Below, one piece after another: positions 12,194 through 22,368 of a stretch of 64,000 bases of DNA (within the stretch, counting starts at the first letter, position 1; each line of letters opens with the position of its first letter). This DNA is from Ctenosaura bakeri (Eukaryota; Chordata; Lepidosauria; Squamata; Iguanidae). The notes beneath the pieces were generated by a model. That model did no database searches, had not been told where the DNA came from, and saw nothing but the letters and a program-made list of their open reading frames with translations. Made by a program: the position numbers and the translations under genes. The stretch covers positions 434,001 through 498,000 of the forward strand of contig CAOLHI010003111.1 of the NCBI GenBank assembly GCA_948474755.1. Reading direction: 5' to 3'.

Positions 12194-13148
12194 TCAGTCG
12201 GGGCGTTGAGGAACATCAGCCGGCGAAGAAGTCAGCGAAGGTGCCCTCTTCAGCAAACTGGAATGAAAAACAGGATGAATAGCCTTGAGGGAAGAAGGGA
12301 GATCTAGTTCAAAAGAGACATCATTAATAGCCCTTTTCACAGGAAAAGGTCCGAGAAAACGAGGGGAAAGTTTTTTAGACGGAGAAGGAGAGGAAATGTT
12401 CTTAGAAGAAAGGAAAACCAAATCCCCGGGCTGGTAAAGGGGATTAGGCTGCCGTTTACGGTCAGCGAAACGTTTGTGGGAAGCTTTAGTGGATGCTATA
12501 GCATCTGAGACGGATTGCCAAATGCCAGAAAATTTAGAGACCCAAGCAGAAACAGAAGGAGGAGCGGAGGAAGAGAGGGAGAGGGGGGAAAGGAGAAGGA
12601 AGGAAGCCGTAAACTATTTCAAAGGGGGGTTTCCCAGTAGAGGTATGAACCGCAGAATTGATGGCAAACTCAGCGAACGGAAGGAGCGGAGCCCAATCAT
12701 TCTGGTTCTCAGAAACAAAACACCTAAGAAATTGTTCAAGAGATTTGTTAACACGCTCAGATTGGCCATCTGTTTGAGGGTGATAAGCACTGCTGAGTTT
12801 CTGAGTGACTCCCAGGGTTTTCAGTAAAAGCCCAAAAATTGGAAGTGAAAATTGGATCCCTGTCCGAAATATCCCAATAGTCCGTGAATTTTCCCATACA
12901 TGATTAACGAACAGGTCAGCCAGCTGGTCAGCACGGGGTTTTTTTAGAGGCACAAAATGCATTGCTTGGAAAAGTGATAGTAACAACCCAAATAACATGA
13001 AAGCCGTGTGAAAGGGAAAAAACAAAAACCCCCTGCATGACCGACCGGGGGCTAGCAGGCGCAGGCAGAGATTGCAGGAGCCCTTGAGGTTTAATGGGGG
13101 CGATTTAGAAACGTTGCAAGTGGCACACTGCTTAATGTAAGTTTGCAC
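12194..13148 (-). pseudogene. Gypsy integrase
   Basis: Integrase of the Ty3/Gypsy element in two frames. In order: the zinc-binding end CATC of QTYIKQCATCNVSKS (about 13140-13095), a damaged core with HFVPLKKPRADQLADLFV, the AYHPQTDGQSERVNKSLEQFLR segment carrying the catalytic Glu, FAEFAINSAVHTSTGKPPFE, and at 12194-12421 the C-terminal GPY/F-type module (FLGPFPVKRAINDVSFEL, HPVFHSSLLKRA). The expected first catalytic Asp region and the SDRG motif with the second Asp are not readable: the sequence has FRTG where SDRG is expected. The frame shifts near 12480. No chromodomain follows before the stop at 12194. Confidence 0.85.
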
Positions 13149-13157
13149 GGGGGGGTT

Positions 13158-13880
13158 TTAAATCCAGGCCCCCAAAAAAAAGGCGGCAAATCCTATGTTT
13201 AAAAACCCAAAATGTCCAGGGGGTTTTGGGAAATCATGATAACGATGAAGACCTGCTCGCGGGCAGCAGGGGGAACGAGACCTTGGTGCCATAAAGGGGA
13301 GATTGTAAAACCATTTTTTTTTATCCTTGTTTGCCGGTAGCCAGGATCTGCATGCGCTGCATGAAATAGCATCGCGGAGAGCGGAGTCACAAAGAGAGGA
13401 GGCAGAAAGCCTTGTCTTTGCTAATGCACAGGTCACTTGGAAGCCAGAGAGGAGGCAGGAAAAAGGTATTGGAGTGGGAGGACGTAGCAGGGGATTCCGA
13501 AAAAACGGGGGAAAGTCGAGAGAGAGGGCCGCCAGTTGGTTAGTTCGGCCAGGTTTGAAAACAATTTTAAATCGGAATCTCTGGAAAAAATTTAGCCCAT
13601 CTCCCTGCTTAGGGGAGAGTTTCTTAGAGACTGTAAGGCTTGCAAAAATTTTGATAGTAAACTTCAAAGGGGGTTTAGCCCCCTTTAAGCAAATGACGCC
13701 AAGAGGACAGCGCAAAATGGATAGCCTTGGTTTTCTTCCCCAAAAAGGCCAATTAGCTTGTTGAGGGGAAAAATTTTTTGAAAAAAAAGCACAAGGCCTG
13801 AGTGCTCCTGTGGTGTCATGTTGTAAAAGAACGGCTGCCATGGAAAATCCGAAGCATCCGTTTGCAAAAGAATTGCTTCG
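13158..13880 (-). pseudogene. Gypsy RNase H
   Basis: RNase H domain of the Gypsy pol. The start TDASDF (13855-13870) is in one frame. The next part, MAAVLLQHDTTGALRPCAFF and SKNFSPQQANW, is in a second frame, and TVSKKLSPKQ with FFQRFRFKIVFKPGRTNQLA follows. This is the typical Gypsy RNase H to tether region. Residues around the FWERE-type motif are altered to FWGRK, and several frameshifts lie at homopolymer runs. Confidence 0.8.
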
Positions 13881-13899
13881 TACTGTCGGGAAAAAGGAG

Positions 13900-14944
13900 T
13901 AAGGGCTCAGACGTAAATTTAGATTTCAAATGGTCAAACGCCGATTACACTCAGGCGACCAACAAAGTCTATGCGCCTTGCCCGCAGTGGATCCTTTAGG
14001 TTTCCGTAGAAGGTTGGTAAAGTGGAAGCGTTATGGCAGCAAAATCCTCAATAAAGTTCCGGTAGAAGTTCGCAAAACCAAGAAATTGCTGCAGTTGCTT
14101 CACAGTTTTAGGGAGGGCCATTGCAAAATGGAGTTAATCTTCGGGGTTCCTTTTTAAGTGAACAATCTTAAACCCTATATCCCAAGTAATCAAAATTTTG
14201 GGGGTGTCAAATTGGCATTTAGATAGATTAACCACGAGGTTGTTATTATAAGCCTTCGTAACACTTCACGAACCAATCACACATGAGTTTCCCCATGGAA
14301 TCTGCGTAAATTAAAATGTCATCCAAAAATGAACCCCCGAACAACAAGTCATGGAAAATGGTGTTCAAAAACTTTTGGGAAACCCCTTCCCCCATTGTAA
14401 CCCAAAAGGGAAAAGAACCGTCCATTTAAAGTTACCTAGAGGAGTTGCAAAGGTGGTGAGCCACTCAGAGTCCGGGTCCTTTTTAAACCCAAATAAAAGC
14501 CTTTTTAAAGTTTAAGTTTGGTAAAATTTTTTTTCCTTGAAAAGATGGTCCAAAACAGTTGTATCAGAGGTATGGGATAACAATTGGAGGAAAAACCCCG
14601 GTTAATAGCAGAGTAGTTAACTATCGGGTTTTTCATCCGCGGGGATCTTTTCTCTTTCGGAAGAAGACAGGACTCGCCGTGGAGGCTGTAGAGGGCTTGA
14701 TAAAGCCGCGAGCCAAGTTTTTATTTAGGAACTTCTTGAGAGCAAGGAGTTCTTTTTGGCTCATGGGATAAATTTTGGGTTTAGGCAGGGGGGCCCCCGC
14801 AATAATTCCAGTTTTACAGTCAAAGTCCGTGTGGGGAGGCAATTTGTCAGCCCCCCTTTTCGTGGAAAGCCTTTTGGAAGTCTCGGTAGTGTGAAAAAGG
14901 GAAATTTTTTGCAATTCTTCATGGGGGAAAAGAAAAGTTTTCAT
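13900..14944 (-). pseudogene. Gypsy reverse transcriptase
   Basis: RT of the Gypsy element. Its N-terminal part at 14633-14944 reads IYPMSQKELLALKKFL, ARGFIKPSTASTASPVFF and RKRKDPRG, the conserved entry region before the palm. The catalytic motif FLDDILIYADSM is readable on the minus strand at about 14295-14329, with the two Asp codons at 14318-14323. Between these the frame is lost repeatedly at runs of A, C, G or T. The thumb (KFLNFLG..-type) is not cleanly readable. Confidence 0.75.
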
Positions 14945-15464
14945 CTGAAGAGGACATAGTGCCAGCAGTCCAGTTTATCTGGGGGTTATATTTTACTGGG
15001 AAAAATTGATTCCCAAGACCAATTTGAACTGCATCGCCTTGGGAACTAAAATTCCCTGCTGTAATTGTTTTTGTCCATTTGAAATGAGATGGGCTTAGTG
15101 ATTTTACCTAAAAATTAAATCCCCCAGTCATTGAGGTCCCATCCATTTGCGTTAATTTGATGGGGGATTCCAAAGGGGTCATAAAGAGTTTTTAATTGTT
15201 TTTGGGCCCAAATTTTGGGGGGTAACAAACTTCTGGAGCAGCCAGAGTCAATTAATGCCCTATGTAATGCAAAGTCCCATCGCTGCCACTAATCGAAACC
15301 CTGGCGTAGAAATTGGGGGAAATTTTTGGAGTACTTAAAATTTCCCGCCGCTTGCCAGTCATTGCAAACCCCGGTTTAGAATCTCCATCTATGTCAGATG
15401 AGGACGAAGAGGTGGTTTCATCATCGGGATCGGAATTCCCCCTGGGGGCGCCGCTGCAGGGTCC

Positions 15465-16658
15465 TTAAAAGGGGTCCCAGTGGTTGTTTGGGGGCCGCTG
15501 TCGATGTGGAATTTTAATCCTTTGGGTCTGCTCGTGCTCCCTTAGTTTCCCAAATTGGACTTGGGGTTTTCCCCGGCAGGTGTTGGCGAGGTGGCCCGGT
15601 TTTCCACAGTTAAAGCACATGAAAAGGGGGACGTTTGTTCCGTTCCTCAGCATTGAGGACGGTGGACCCGAGGTTGTCGTTTTGGACCCCTTTTTGTCTT
15701 TGTCGGTTCAGCTGAACAGTTGGGTTATGCCTTCCATTTCAGTAGCTAGTCTGACCCAACCTAGCAGGGTCTGTGGATTGGCCTGCATTAAGCACCCGTG
15801 TAGAATATCAGGATTTAGTCCATCTTTGTATAACTCAATTAGAATTTCATCACTCCACGGGACTTTGGTGGCCAGGTTTCAAATTTTAGGGAAAAGTCCC
15901 CACATCGTTCCTGCCTTGTTTCATTCGTTTCAGTTAAATTTTTGTGTTTTCCAATAAAGGGGGGTTTTTAAACTTCCCGGAGAGGTTTCCATGGGCGGGT
16001 TTTTTCATTTTGGGGGGGTGGGAGTCATATAGGTTCGCTACCCAGTCTGCTGCCAGTCCTTTATCCTCTGGCTTGGGGATCGAATTCGGGCCGCATCATC
16101 CCGAAATAGATGGCCGTGATCAATCATGAAATTGTTTGCCATAGTCAAAAAAAAAAAGGGGAGTTTCTCCCCCTTTTCCCTTTTTAAAGGGCGCTTTCAG
16201 GTCTCCCACATTTCTGAGTAACAGTGGCGCTGGCGGGGGCCCTGTTGGTTGCTGGGGCGGACCAGGGGTGCCTGCCGCCGAGAAGCCGCTCGGGGTTTTT
16301 TTTCCCGGTGATCTCCCCTGTCCCCGCGAGGGACGGAAAGCGCATTTGCGTAGCATGGTCTTTGGGGCCCAAAAAACCCCCAATTTTTTTCTTTCCAGTT
16401 CGGTTTCCATTTGCTTTATCTCCTCCAAAAGGGATAGGTCTTTTGCCCGATGTATCCCATCTAGCAGCCCTTCTGCGTTTTTCTCAACGACGTATGTGGC
16501 CCCCCCAGACCCCCGGTTTGGCCGCTTGTGGGGGTTTCCATAGCCTCGGTCAGGCCTTTTTCTTTGGGATCCAGGGGCACTTCAGTTTCTGTAGCTCCAT
16601 CAGATTCTGCAGATCCTTGCTCTTCTTCAGTAATCGACTGGTCCCTTAATTGGTGCAT
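15465..16658 (-). pseudogene. gag: Gypsy gag with CCHC zinc knuckle
   Basis: Gag of the Gypsy element, read in pieces. It starts at an ATG at 16658, only about 22 nt from the 5' LTR, with an acidic N-terminal segment (QLRDQSITEEEQGSAESDGA). Near its end it contains one perfect CCHC knuckle, CFNCGKPGHLANTC, at 15576-15617, the nucleic-acid binding motif of Gypsy nucleocapsid. The capsid part between about 15700 and 16400 is scrambled by frameshifts at homopolymers. Confidence 0.8.
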
Positions 16659-16680
16659 TTTTTGAAAAATTCCAGCTTTC

Positions 16681-16985
16681 TGTCAGGGAAAAGATTCCCC
16701 TCTTACACGGATCAACAAACTTAATAGAAAATTTTTTTGTAACATAGTAAGGGATGCTGTCTTCCCGACGTTAAAGTCGAGAAACGTTTTCCCCCCCAAA
16801 CCCCACACTTTAACAGCAAATTTTTTAAGATAGTTGGGAAAAAACGAACGTATCATGCCAAATGGTTCCTTTGAAATTCCAGCCAAAAAGGAATGGTTGG
16901 GGCCTGGGAATAGCTCAGCCCACTATCACTATTTCCTCAGTCTTTCTGCTATCCTAAAACAATAAAACATGGAGGACTCCCGACA
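16681..16985 (-). repeat. 5' LTR of the Gypsy element
   Basis: 305 bp partner of the LTR at 11774-12079. The two should have been identical at insertion. Nearly all differences convert a base into a copy of its neighbour, lengthening homopolymers (for example GCCAGAAGG to GCCAAAAAGG, TTGGCGCC to TTGGGGCC), while long stretches are unchanged. Confidence 0.85.
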
Positions 16986-17374
16986 TAAGGACAGAATTCT
17001 TCATGCTAAGGAATAGAAAAAGGAAGAGATTCCTAGTGTTGATTCATGACTTACAGAAGTTTATGAGATATTAGAAATGGATAAATTAACAATGTTATTA
17101 AAAGACAAATCATTAGACAATTTTAAGAAACAATGAGAAGGTTTAATCATATACTTTAGTAGGAAATGAGGAGAATCCTTTGTTATTGCTTTTAAAGAAT
17201 AATTTAGATAATATGGAATTATATATTTGTCTACTTCTGTTCTATTTATTTTCCTCTTCCTTTTGTTTTATCCTGTGTATTGAATCTATGATCTTTGTCT
17301 TTGTATCTTGGGTAGATGTATTTCATAAAAAGAATAATTGTAAATATATAATTAATATTTTTAAAAAAAAATTA

Positions 17375-17990
17375 AAAAGAATATTGTCATGTAGATTTGA
17401 AATGAGACCAGAAAAGTACTTACTAAATATAATTGGAAATCAAAATTAACTGCGTGAGAAAAAGATTTTTTCCCTTTATTTAATAATGGCAAGCAGAATA
17501 TGCTTTGTGCAACATTAGAAAGAGAAATTGGGGAAACCCTCGATGATTGGAAAGAAAAGATTATGGACATGATAGAGATGGAGAAATTTCTACTTTGATA
17601 AAAAGGAACTCCTTTCAACAGTTTGAGCAAGAATGGAGGGAGTCCAAAAATGTACTGGGTTAAAAACTAAGATAATTATATAAGGGAAGAGGTAAAGGTG
17701 GGGAAACATTCTAAAAAAAGTTAAGAAATTTATTTATATATTTTAGATAAATTTGAAGTAAGTCATGGCTGAATACGAAAAGGATATTTCATTTAAAGTA
17801 GGTTTGGATAAAAGTTTATGAAATAATATATATTTTGGGGAAAATGCTAAATATGGAATCAAAAGGAATCAGAGGGGAGAGGGTACTCTATAAATGGAGG
17901 TGCAAATTTTTTAAAAGGTGGTATGTAAGTAATTATGTTTTATTTTCATTATTTGGAATTTGGATCTAACAATTATAATAAAAAAAGTCT
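17375..17990 (+). mobile_element. Second plus-strand L1 3' end
   Basis: A separate L1 copy directly after the A-rich end of the long L1. It starts with FEMRPEKYLLNIIGNQ (compare YRMTPEIYLLNILEYEM), continues with IGETLDDWKEKIMDMIEMEK and ends in about 250 bp of 3' UTR with a short A-run at 17980-17990. Frames are broken. Confidence 0.65.
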
Positions 17991-19200
17991 TGTCTTGGAG
18001 ATTTAAATTTCAAAAAAATCAGATTGTCAAATAGGAATTTTGTTAAAATTTCTGTCTTAGTAACTTTAGGTGTCAGATGTTTTGATATTAAAACCTATCA
18101 ATTCTAGATGCTGTTTTATAGTTTTCTAAATAGAAAGTAAATTCTCTTTCTTTTCCATGCATAGTCCTTTGGGGATCTAGTAAAGTAAATTTTTTGATAA
18201 TTTCAACAAAGCTTGGAAGCTTACTTCGTTTTTCTTTTCTTTTTTGTTCATCACTTTTATCCTACTGTACATCTAGAACCCCATTCCAATCTCTCAGCAT
18301 CATAATATTTTCATACTCATGATCTTGTAATTGTTCTGGTTTTTCAAAAAAGAAGCCTTTTTTTCACGTGGTGCATAAATGTCAATCTTCATCTCTGAAT
18401 ATTTATTCTGTTGATATTTTAATTGAAATACAATGCCTTTTTTGTTCTTTCCATAAGCTGATACAAAGTTTTTTCCTAATTTGAAGTTGTTTAGAAACCT
18501 TGCATTCCTTTGTCTTATGTGTGTCTTGTAGACAAATAATATCTGCCTTTTGTTTCTCAAAGTAGTGGCAAAGTCTTCTTTTATAAATTGAGTTCAATCC
18601 TTTAATATTCCAAGAAACTATTTTCATTTTTCAATTTTATGAAGTACTCTCTTCTATGTTATCTTGGGTGTCCTTGTCTTCTTCTTCCAAATCGTATTCA
18701 GACTGATTCTCATCAGATGGGATACCTTCTTTTTGATCTTGTCTCTCTTCTTCTAATGGGCTCTCCAGTTTTCCTTTATTGTCCAATCGTATAGCCACAC
18801 GACCTTTCTGCATTGTCTCCATTTTTCTTTCTTTCCAGTGTCTTTGAATTTTTTTCCATACATTATTTTGCTTCTTAATTGCATTTAGTTTGTTGCTTTT
18901 CCCTTTGAAAAAGAGAGCGCCTCTATGTCTTCATGTCTGTATTACAGGTTTCTTTTCTGTAGCTGACTTGTGAAAAAAGAAATATTCTGTTCTCCTTTTC
19001 AAGATCTTTGTTTGAATATCTTTATATATTTTCATCTCCTAGTCTTCCACAACTAATTTTTTCTTAAAGTTCTGTTGATCTCTTATTCTTTCCCATGTGA
19101 AATAAATCAAAATGTGATTTTTTTCAGCTTTTTGGTCCATGAAATTTGTGGGTTTTTTTGTTTTTTTTTAGTATTTTAGTGTCATTGTGCTCTTTTTTTT
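17991..19200 (-). pseudogene. L1 fragment: ORF1 end and ORF2 endonuclease
   Basis: A minus-strand L1 5' half. ORF2 starts at 18627 with MKIVSWNIKGLNSIYKRRL and IICLQDTHK, the canonical L1 endonuclease start; the rest (ENR motif GKNFVSAYGKNKKGIVFQ) is in a second frame to about 18300. Upstream, 18637-19130 carries the ORF1 end, including an acidic tail (SEYDLEEEDKDTQDN) and a K-rich block. It lacks RT and C-terminus, which is unusual for simple L1 insertion and implies truncation on its 3' side. Confidence 0.75.
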
Positions 19201-19204
19201 AAAT

Positions 19205-19912
19205 CAATGAATAAACAAAGATTTTAGATGGTTATAGAAAATTGATGGAAAATTTTAAGATGGATAAAACATTATCCAAGTTTGAGGTATCTTAATCTGA
19301 ATTTGAGAAGCAATTGTGATGGTCATTTCATTGTAAAATGTATAAACTACTGTTAAAAATTGAGACAGACAATGAGCAAGTTAAAGATTGTATGATTAAG
19401 TGCACTTAAAATATAGGTCATCAAATTAGGTTAGCACTGAAAGGATGGGAAGCAATGGGAAAGAATATGGACAAAAGACTAAAAGTTTACCTTAAGTTAT
19501 TATCTTTGATTAAAAAAAAATTATATAAAGATGTACAAATGCTATTTTAAGCTGTCTAAAATACGTATGAATTCTAGTTCAGATTTGTTGGAAATATAAG
19601 AAAGAAAGTTATTTTTCGTATGTGGTAGACATGTGAAAAAGTAAAGAAATTTTGGATTTTGATGCACAGATTAGTAGAAGATATTTTAAAAATTGAGATT
19701 AAACTTGAACCAGAAATATGTTTATTGGGACTGATGGACAATCAGATGAGGAAGATTGATGGAAGAATCCTACAGTATATGACAATTGTGACCACATTAC
19801 TGTTGGCTCAGAGATGGAAACAGATGGAGACCCCAACACAAGAAGACTGGATGTTGATGCTTTGTGACTTGAATAATATGGATAAACTAACTGTGATATT
19901 GAAAGAAGGATT
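19205..19912 (+). pseudogene. L1 ORF2 C-terminus interrupted by the provirus (left part)
   Basis: Third plus-strand L1. The frame at 19659-19910 reads DILKIEIKLEPEICLLGLMD, ILQYMTIVTTLLLAQRWKQ and DWMLMLCDLNNMDKLTV, the ORF2 C-terminal domain. It stops at the provirus boundary and continues on the other side at 29471-29714 (TDLDSHNILYETLG then AT-rich 3' UTR). The provirus target duplication GATT (19909-19912 and 29467-29470) sits exactly at the break. Confidence 0.8.
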
Positions 19913-20553
19913 TGTTGCTCTGTTTTCTGAGGGTCCCAGGAGGGACACCTAAATGCGCTCTCAATTATATAAGTTGGGGGAAATTAGCCAAGAGCACAAG
20001 CTAGCAATACGAGAGGCAGGGCAAAGAAGCAGAATCTTTTACCCAATATCTACGGGGTCAGGTCGAGTCAAGGAGCAAACAGGATTGAAATAATAATTGT
20101 GGTTTTTATTAAAATACAATCAAACAGTGTATGCAACACACTCACATGGAGAACTAAAGAAATAAAGGTTGGAGTGGGATAAAGGTATTTTTAAGAGGAC
20201 TTGTTGGTTTGGGTGATACTACACCTGTCCTGAAGCCTGGGTAGTCTGCAGCAGAAGTTCGAAAGTATGGAGTTCTCAGTATGTGGGACTGAAGGGAAGG
20301 CTAGCCAAGCAAAGCGGCAGCAAGGTGGGATGGAAGTTGGGAGCGATCCAAGGAAGTTCTCAAAGTCAGGGTTTTTATAGGGGAAAATGTGGCTGTAGGG
20401 TAGTCTGTACTTGGGGAAAACAATGAGTTTTGGGTTGGAGACAAAGCCTCCAAAAGGTCAGAATTTAGCATAATTGAGTGAGGTCCGAATTGACAATAGA
20501 GTAGACAGTATGCAAACGCAGAGTGCTTGACTGATGAGGATTCTTCTAATATT
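19913..20553 (-). repeat. 3' LTR of the provirus, U3 start missing
   Basis: 641 bp that align with positions 28561 to about 29200 of the 5' LTR, including its R-U5 end at 19913 (TGTTGCTCTG for TGTTACCCTG). Similarity stops after GAGGATTCTTCTAAT near 20553, so the outer roughly 265 bp of U3, with the expected GTAACA edge and polypurine tract, are gone. Confidence 0.85.
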
Positions 20554-22368
20554 GAACATTTTCCAATTAAAAATTTTAAAGCAATTTTAGTGCCAAATAG
20601 GGGTCTACAGGCTCAGGGGTAGTATTACTCCATAGGCAAAGGGAATCTTGTGGGAAACATGAAGGGTTTCCATCTTATAAAACACATTCCTAGCTAAAAC
20701 CTACAACAAAACACATTCACACAAATGTCAGTTAGCAGTAATCAATAGCAAAACTGTCCTGTCGATAGAGAACTGTCAGTAAATGAGCAATTACAATAAA
20801 TGGCAGAATGCAAAACAGTTGAACTTGGAAGCAAAAGCATGCCTTCCAATGAGGCACAGCAGAAGCAAGCAAAGCAAAGTGGTGAAAGTTACATTGCATC
20901 CAATTTGGCAGACTAGCTATCAAGTGAAAGCTAACTATCCACGGCTTGCATATTGCAGGACTTTGCAGGAGGAATGGTCAATTTTGCAAGGGCAAAAGTC
21001 CTTTTTAATCAGAGTCTTTTGGCAAAAACAGTCCTTTTATCTGTCGGAGGGTGCTGGATCACCCCCCCCCATGGTCCCACAGCTGCAGCAGAGGGAACGG
21101 GCATCTCTATTTGGACTGGCTCCCGGTTGGAGTGACGATTTTTCTTCTTCACAGTACCTGGGGGTGATGGCCAGGTCCAGAGGTCGTCCTGATTCTCTGG
21201 AGCTTTCGACCTGTAACTAGTTTGCAGAAAACTGACAAGGTTAGTAGCCAATGTATGAAATAAATGCAAATTACCAGCTCAGAGCCTGATGGGAGTAAAA
21301 TGGGTCGCAAAACCAGTTTTCCAGGGATAATGGAAGCAAGCTGTTAGTAGCAGAAGGTGCCATGGCAAAGCTTCTAACCCGGGAGGGTGCCGGGGCAGCT
21401 GCAACAGACCTTGGTCACCCTAAGGTGGTGGCTGGAGAAGTCAGCCCTCTGATCATGTTGTACCTCTGGGCTAGATCGGGCCTGCAAAGCTCCAGGATAA
21501 GATGGACCACATGAGCAGGGCACTTTGTTTAAAACAATCACACCTCAGTTGCCCCTGCTGAAGCCCCGTTTGCAATGGCAGTGGTACACACGTGGCTCAG
21601 AATGAACTAGGTTAGGCTCTGGTCTTTTGCTCTTTGCCTGGCGGTGGGAGCTCCCAAACTGGTAGAAAGGAAAGAATTAACAAAATCCGAGACAAGCGTG
21701 GGTTATGCTTGCTCTCTGCCAGAGAGGGCGCCGACTCTCTCGGTGACCATGCTGTATGGTTGGGTACACGTATGCAAACGCTCTATCAGTGTATGCAAAT
21801 TAGACACAATGCCCCGGGGCTGGGCGTCCAACCAATTGTGTGGGTCTCAGCCCGTATGGGGTGGCAGAGACGAGTTCTAGAATGGTTAAAGCCAGATCGA
21901 GTGGCAAACGGTATGGCAGTTCTGATTGTTCTCACCCTAACAATCAAGGCTCACAAAAGAATTGAGGAGAAAGGTCTCCATGATGCGAGGGCATGTCTGG
22001 GTATTAGACCGGGAGTCCAGAGTCAGACCTGGTTCCTCTGAGAGGGTCGTGAGGCCCCCTTTGTCTTGCCCTTTTCCCCCGGGATGTCATTGCACAAAGC
22101 ATTCCCTCCACTGGGGAGTACCGGAGTTCCGGTCTGACTCGTGCCCTTTCCTCAGGGTATCAGGGTTGACTCTGAAGGCCTGATCTACCTCAGAGGATAG
22201 GAGGACTTAGGGACTGCCAACCCTTGGATCTTCCCCCAAAACAGTAAAAAAGATAGAAAAAAACTATTTATTCTATACGTACAACTACAAATACGAACAG
22301 AACTATTTAAATAATCAGGAAGTCGGAGAGGTTGCCATGTCTCTCCATCCCGTTCAGACAATGTCAAT
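20554..22368 (-). other. Env-position region of provirus, no env recognised
   Basis: This 1.8-kb stretch lies between the end of pol and the truncated 3' LTR, where env is expected. Both strands were read. No signal peptide, surface-transmembrane cleavage site, CX6CC-type motif or immunosuppressive-domain pattern could be recognised, and the longest frames (for example 21009-21269 minus, 21634-22041 plus) look random. Either env has decayed or been deleted, or the element had something else here. A C-run of 10 lies at 21063. Confidence 0.5.

Larger units (their letters stand above)
11774..16985 (-). mobile_element. Ty3/Gypsy LTR retrotransposon
   Basis: A 5.2-kb element with LTRs of about 305 bp (11774-12079 and 16681-16985) that start TGTCAGG and end CCGACA on the plus strand, flanked by a 5-bp target duplication TAAGG (11769-11773 and 16986-16990). 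Genes run on the minus strand in the order gag (CCHC knuckle), RT, RNase H, integrase, which is the Ty3/Gypsy order. The integrase C-terminus has the GPF/HPVFHSSLLK signature of vertebrate chromoviruses such as the sushi-ichi group, although a chromodomain was not seen. Reading frames are heavily interrupted, partly in a way that looks technical (see findings). Confidence 0.9.
7166..17370 (+). mobile_element. Long decayed L1 carrying three nested insertions
   Basis: A plus-strand L1 whose parts appear in order: ORF1 (7180-8385), ORF2 endonuclease (8616-9206), RT (9490-10116), ORF2 C-terminus (11028-11768 and 16991-17160) and a 3' end with an A-rich tail near 17350-17370. It was later split by a small L1 (7523-8036), a solo LTR (10117-11023) and a Ty3/Gypsy element (11774-16985). 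Each insertion has a target duplication whose flanks rejoin L1 sequence. Much of the RT palm and the following region is missing at the LTR insertion site, so an internal deletion also occurred. Confidence 0.8.

Noticed and set aside
13327..13764. 145-codon plus-strand open frame
   Set aside because: It is antisense to the Gypsy RNase H region; no domain, and the openness comes from composition and homopolymer errors.
21634..22041. Possible env on the plus strand (135 codons)
   Set aside because: Wrong strand for the provirus, no signal peptide, no transmembrane segment and no env motif.
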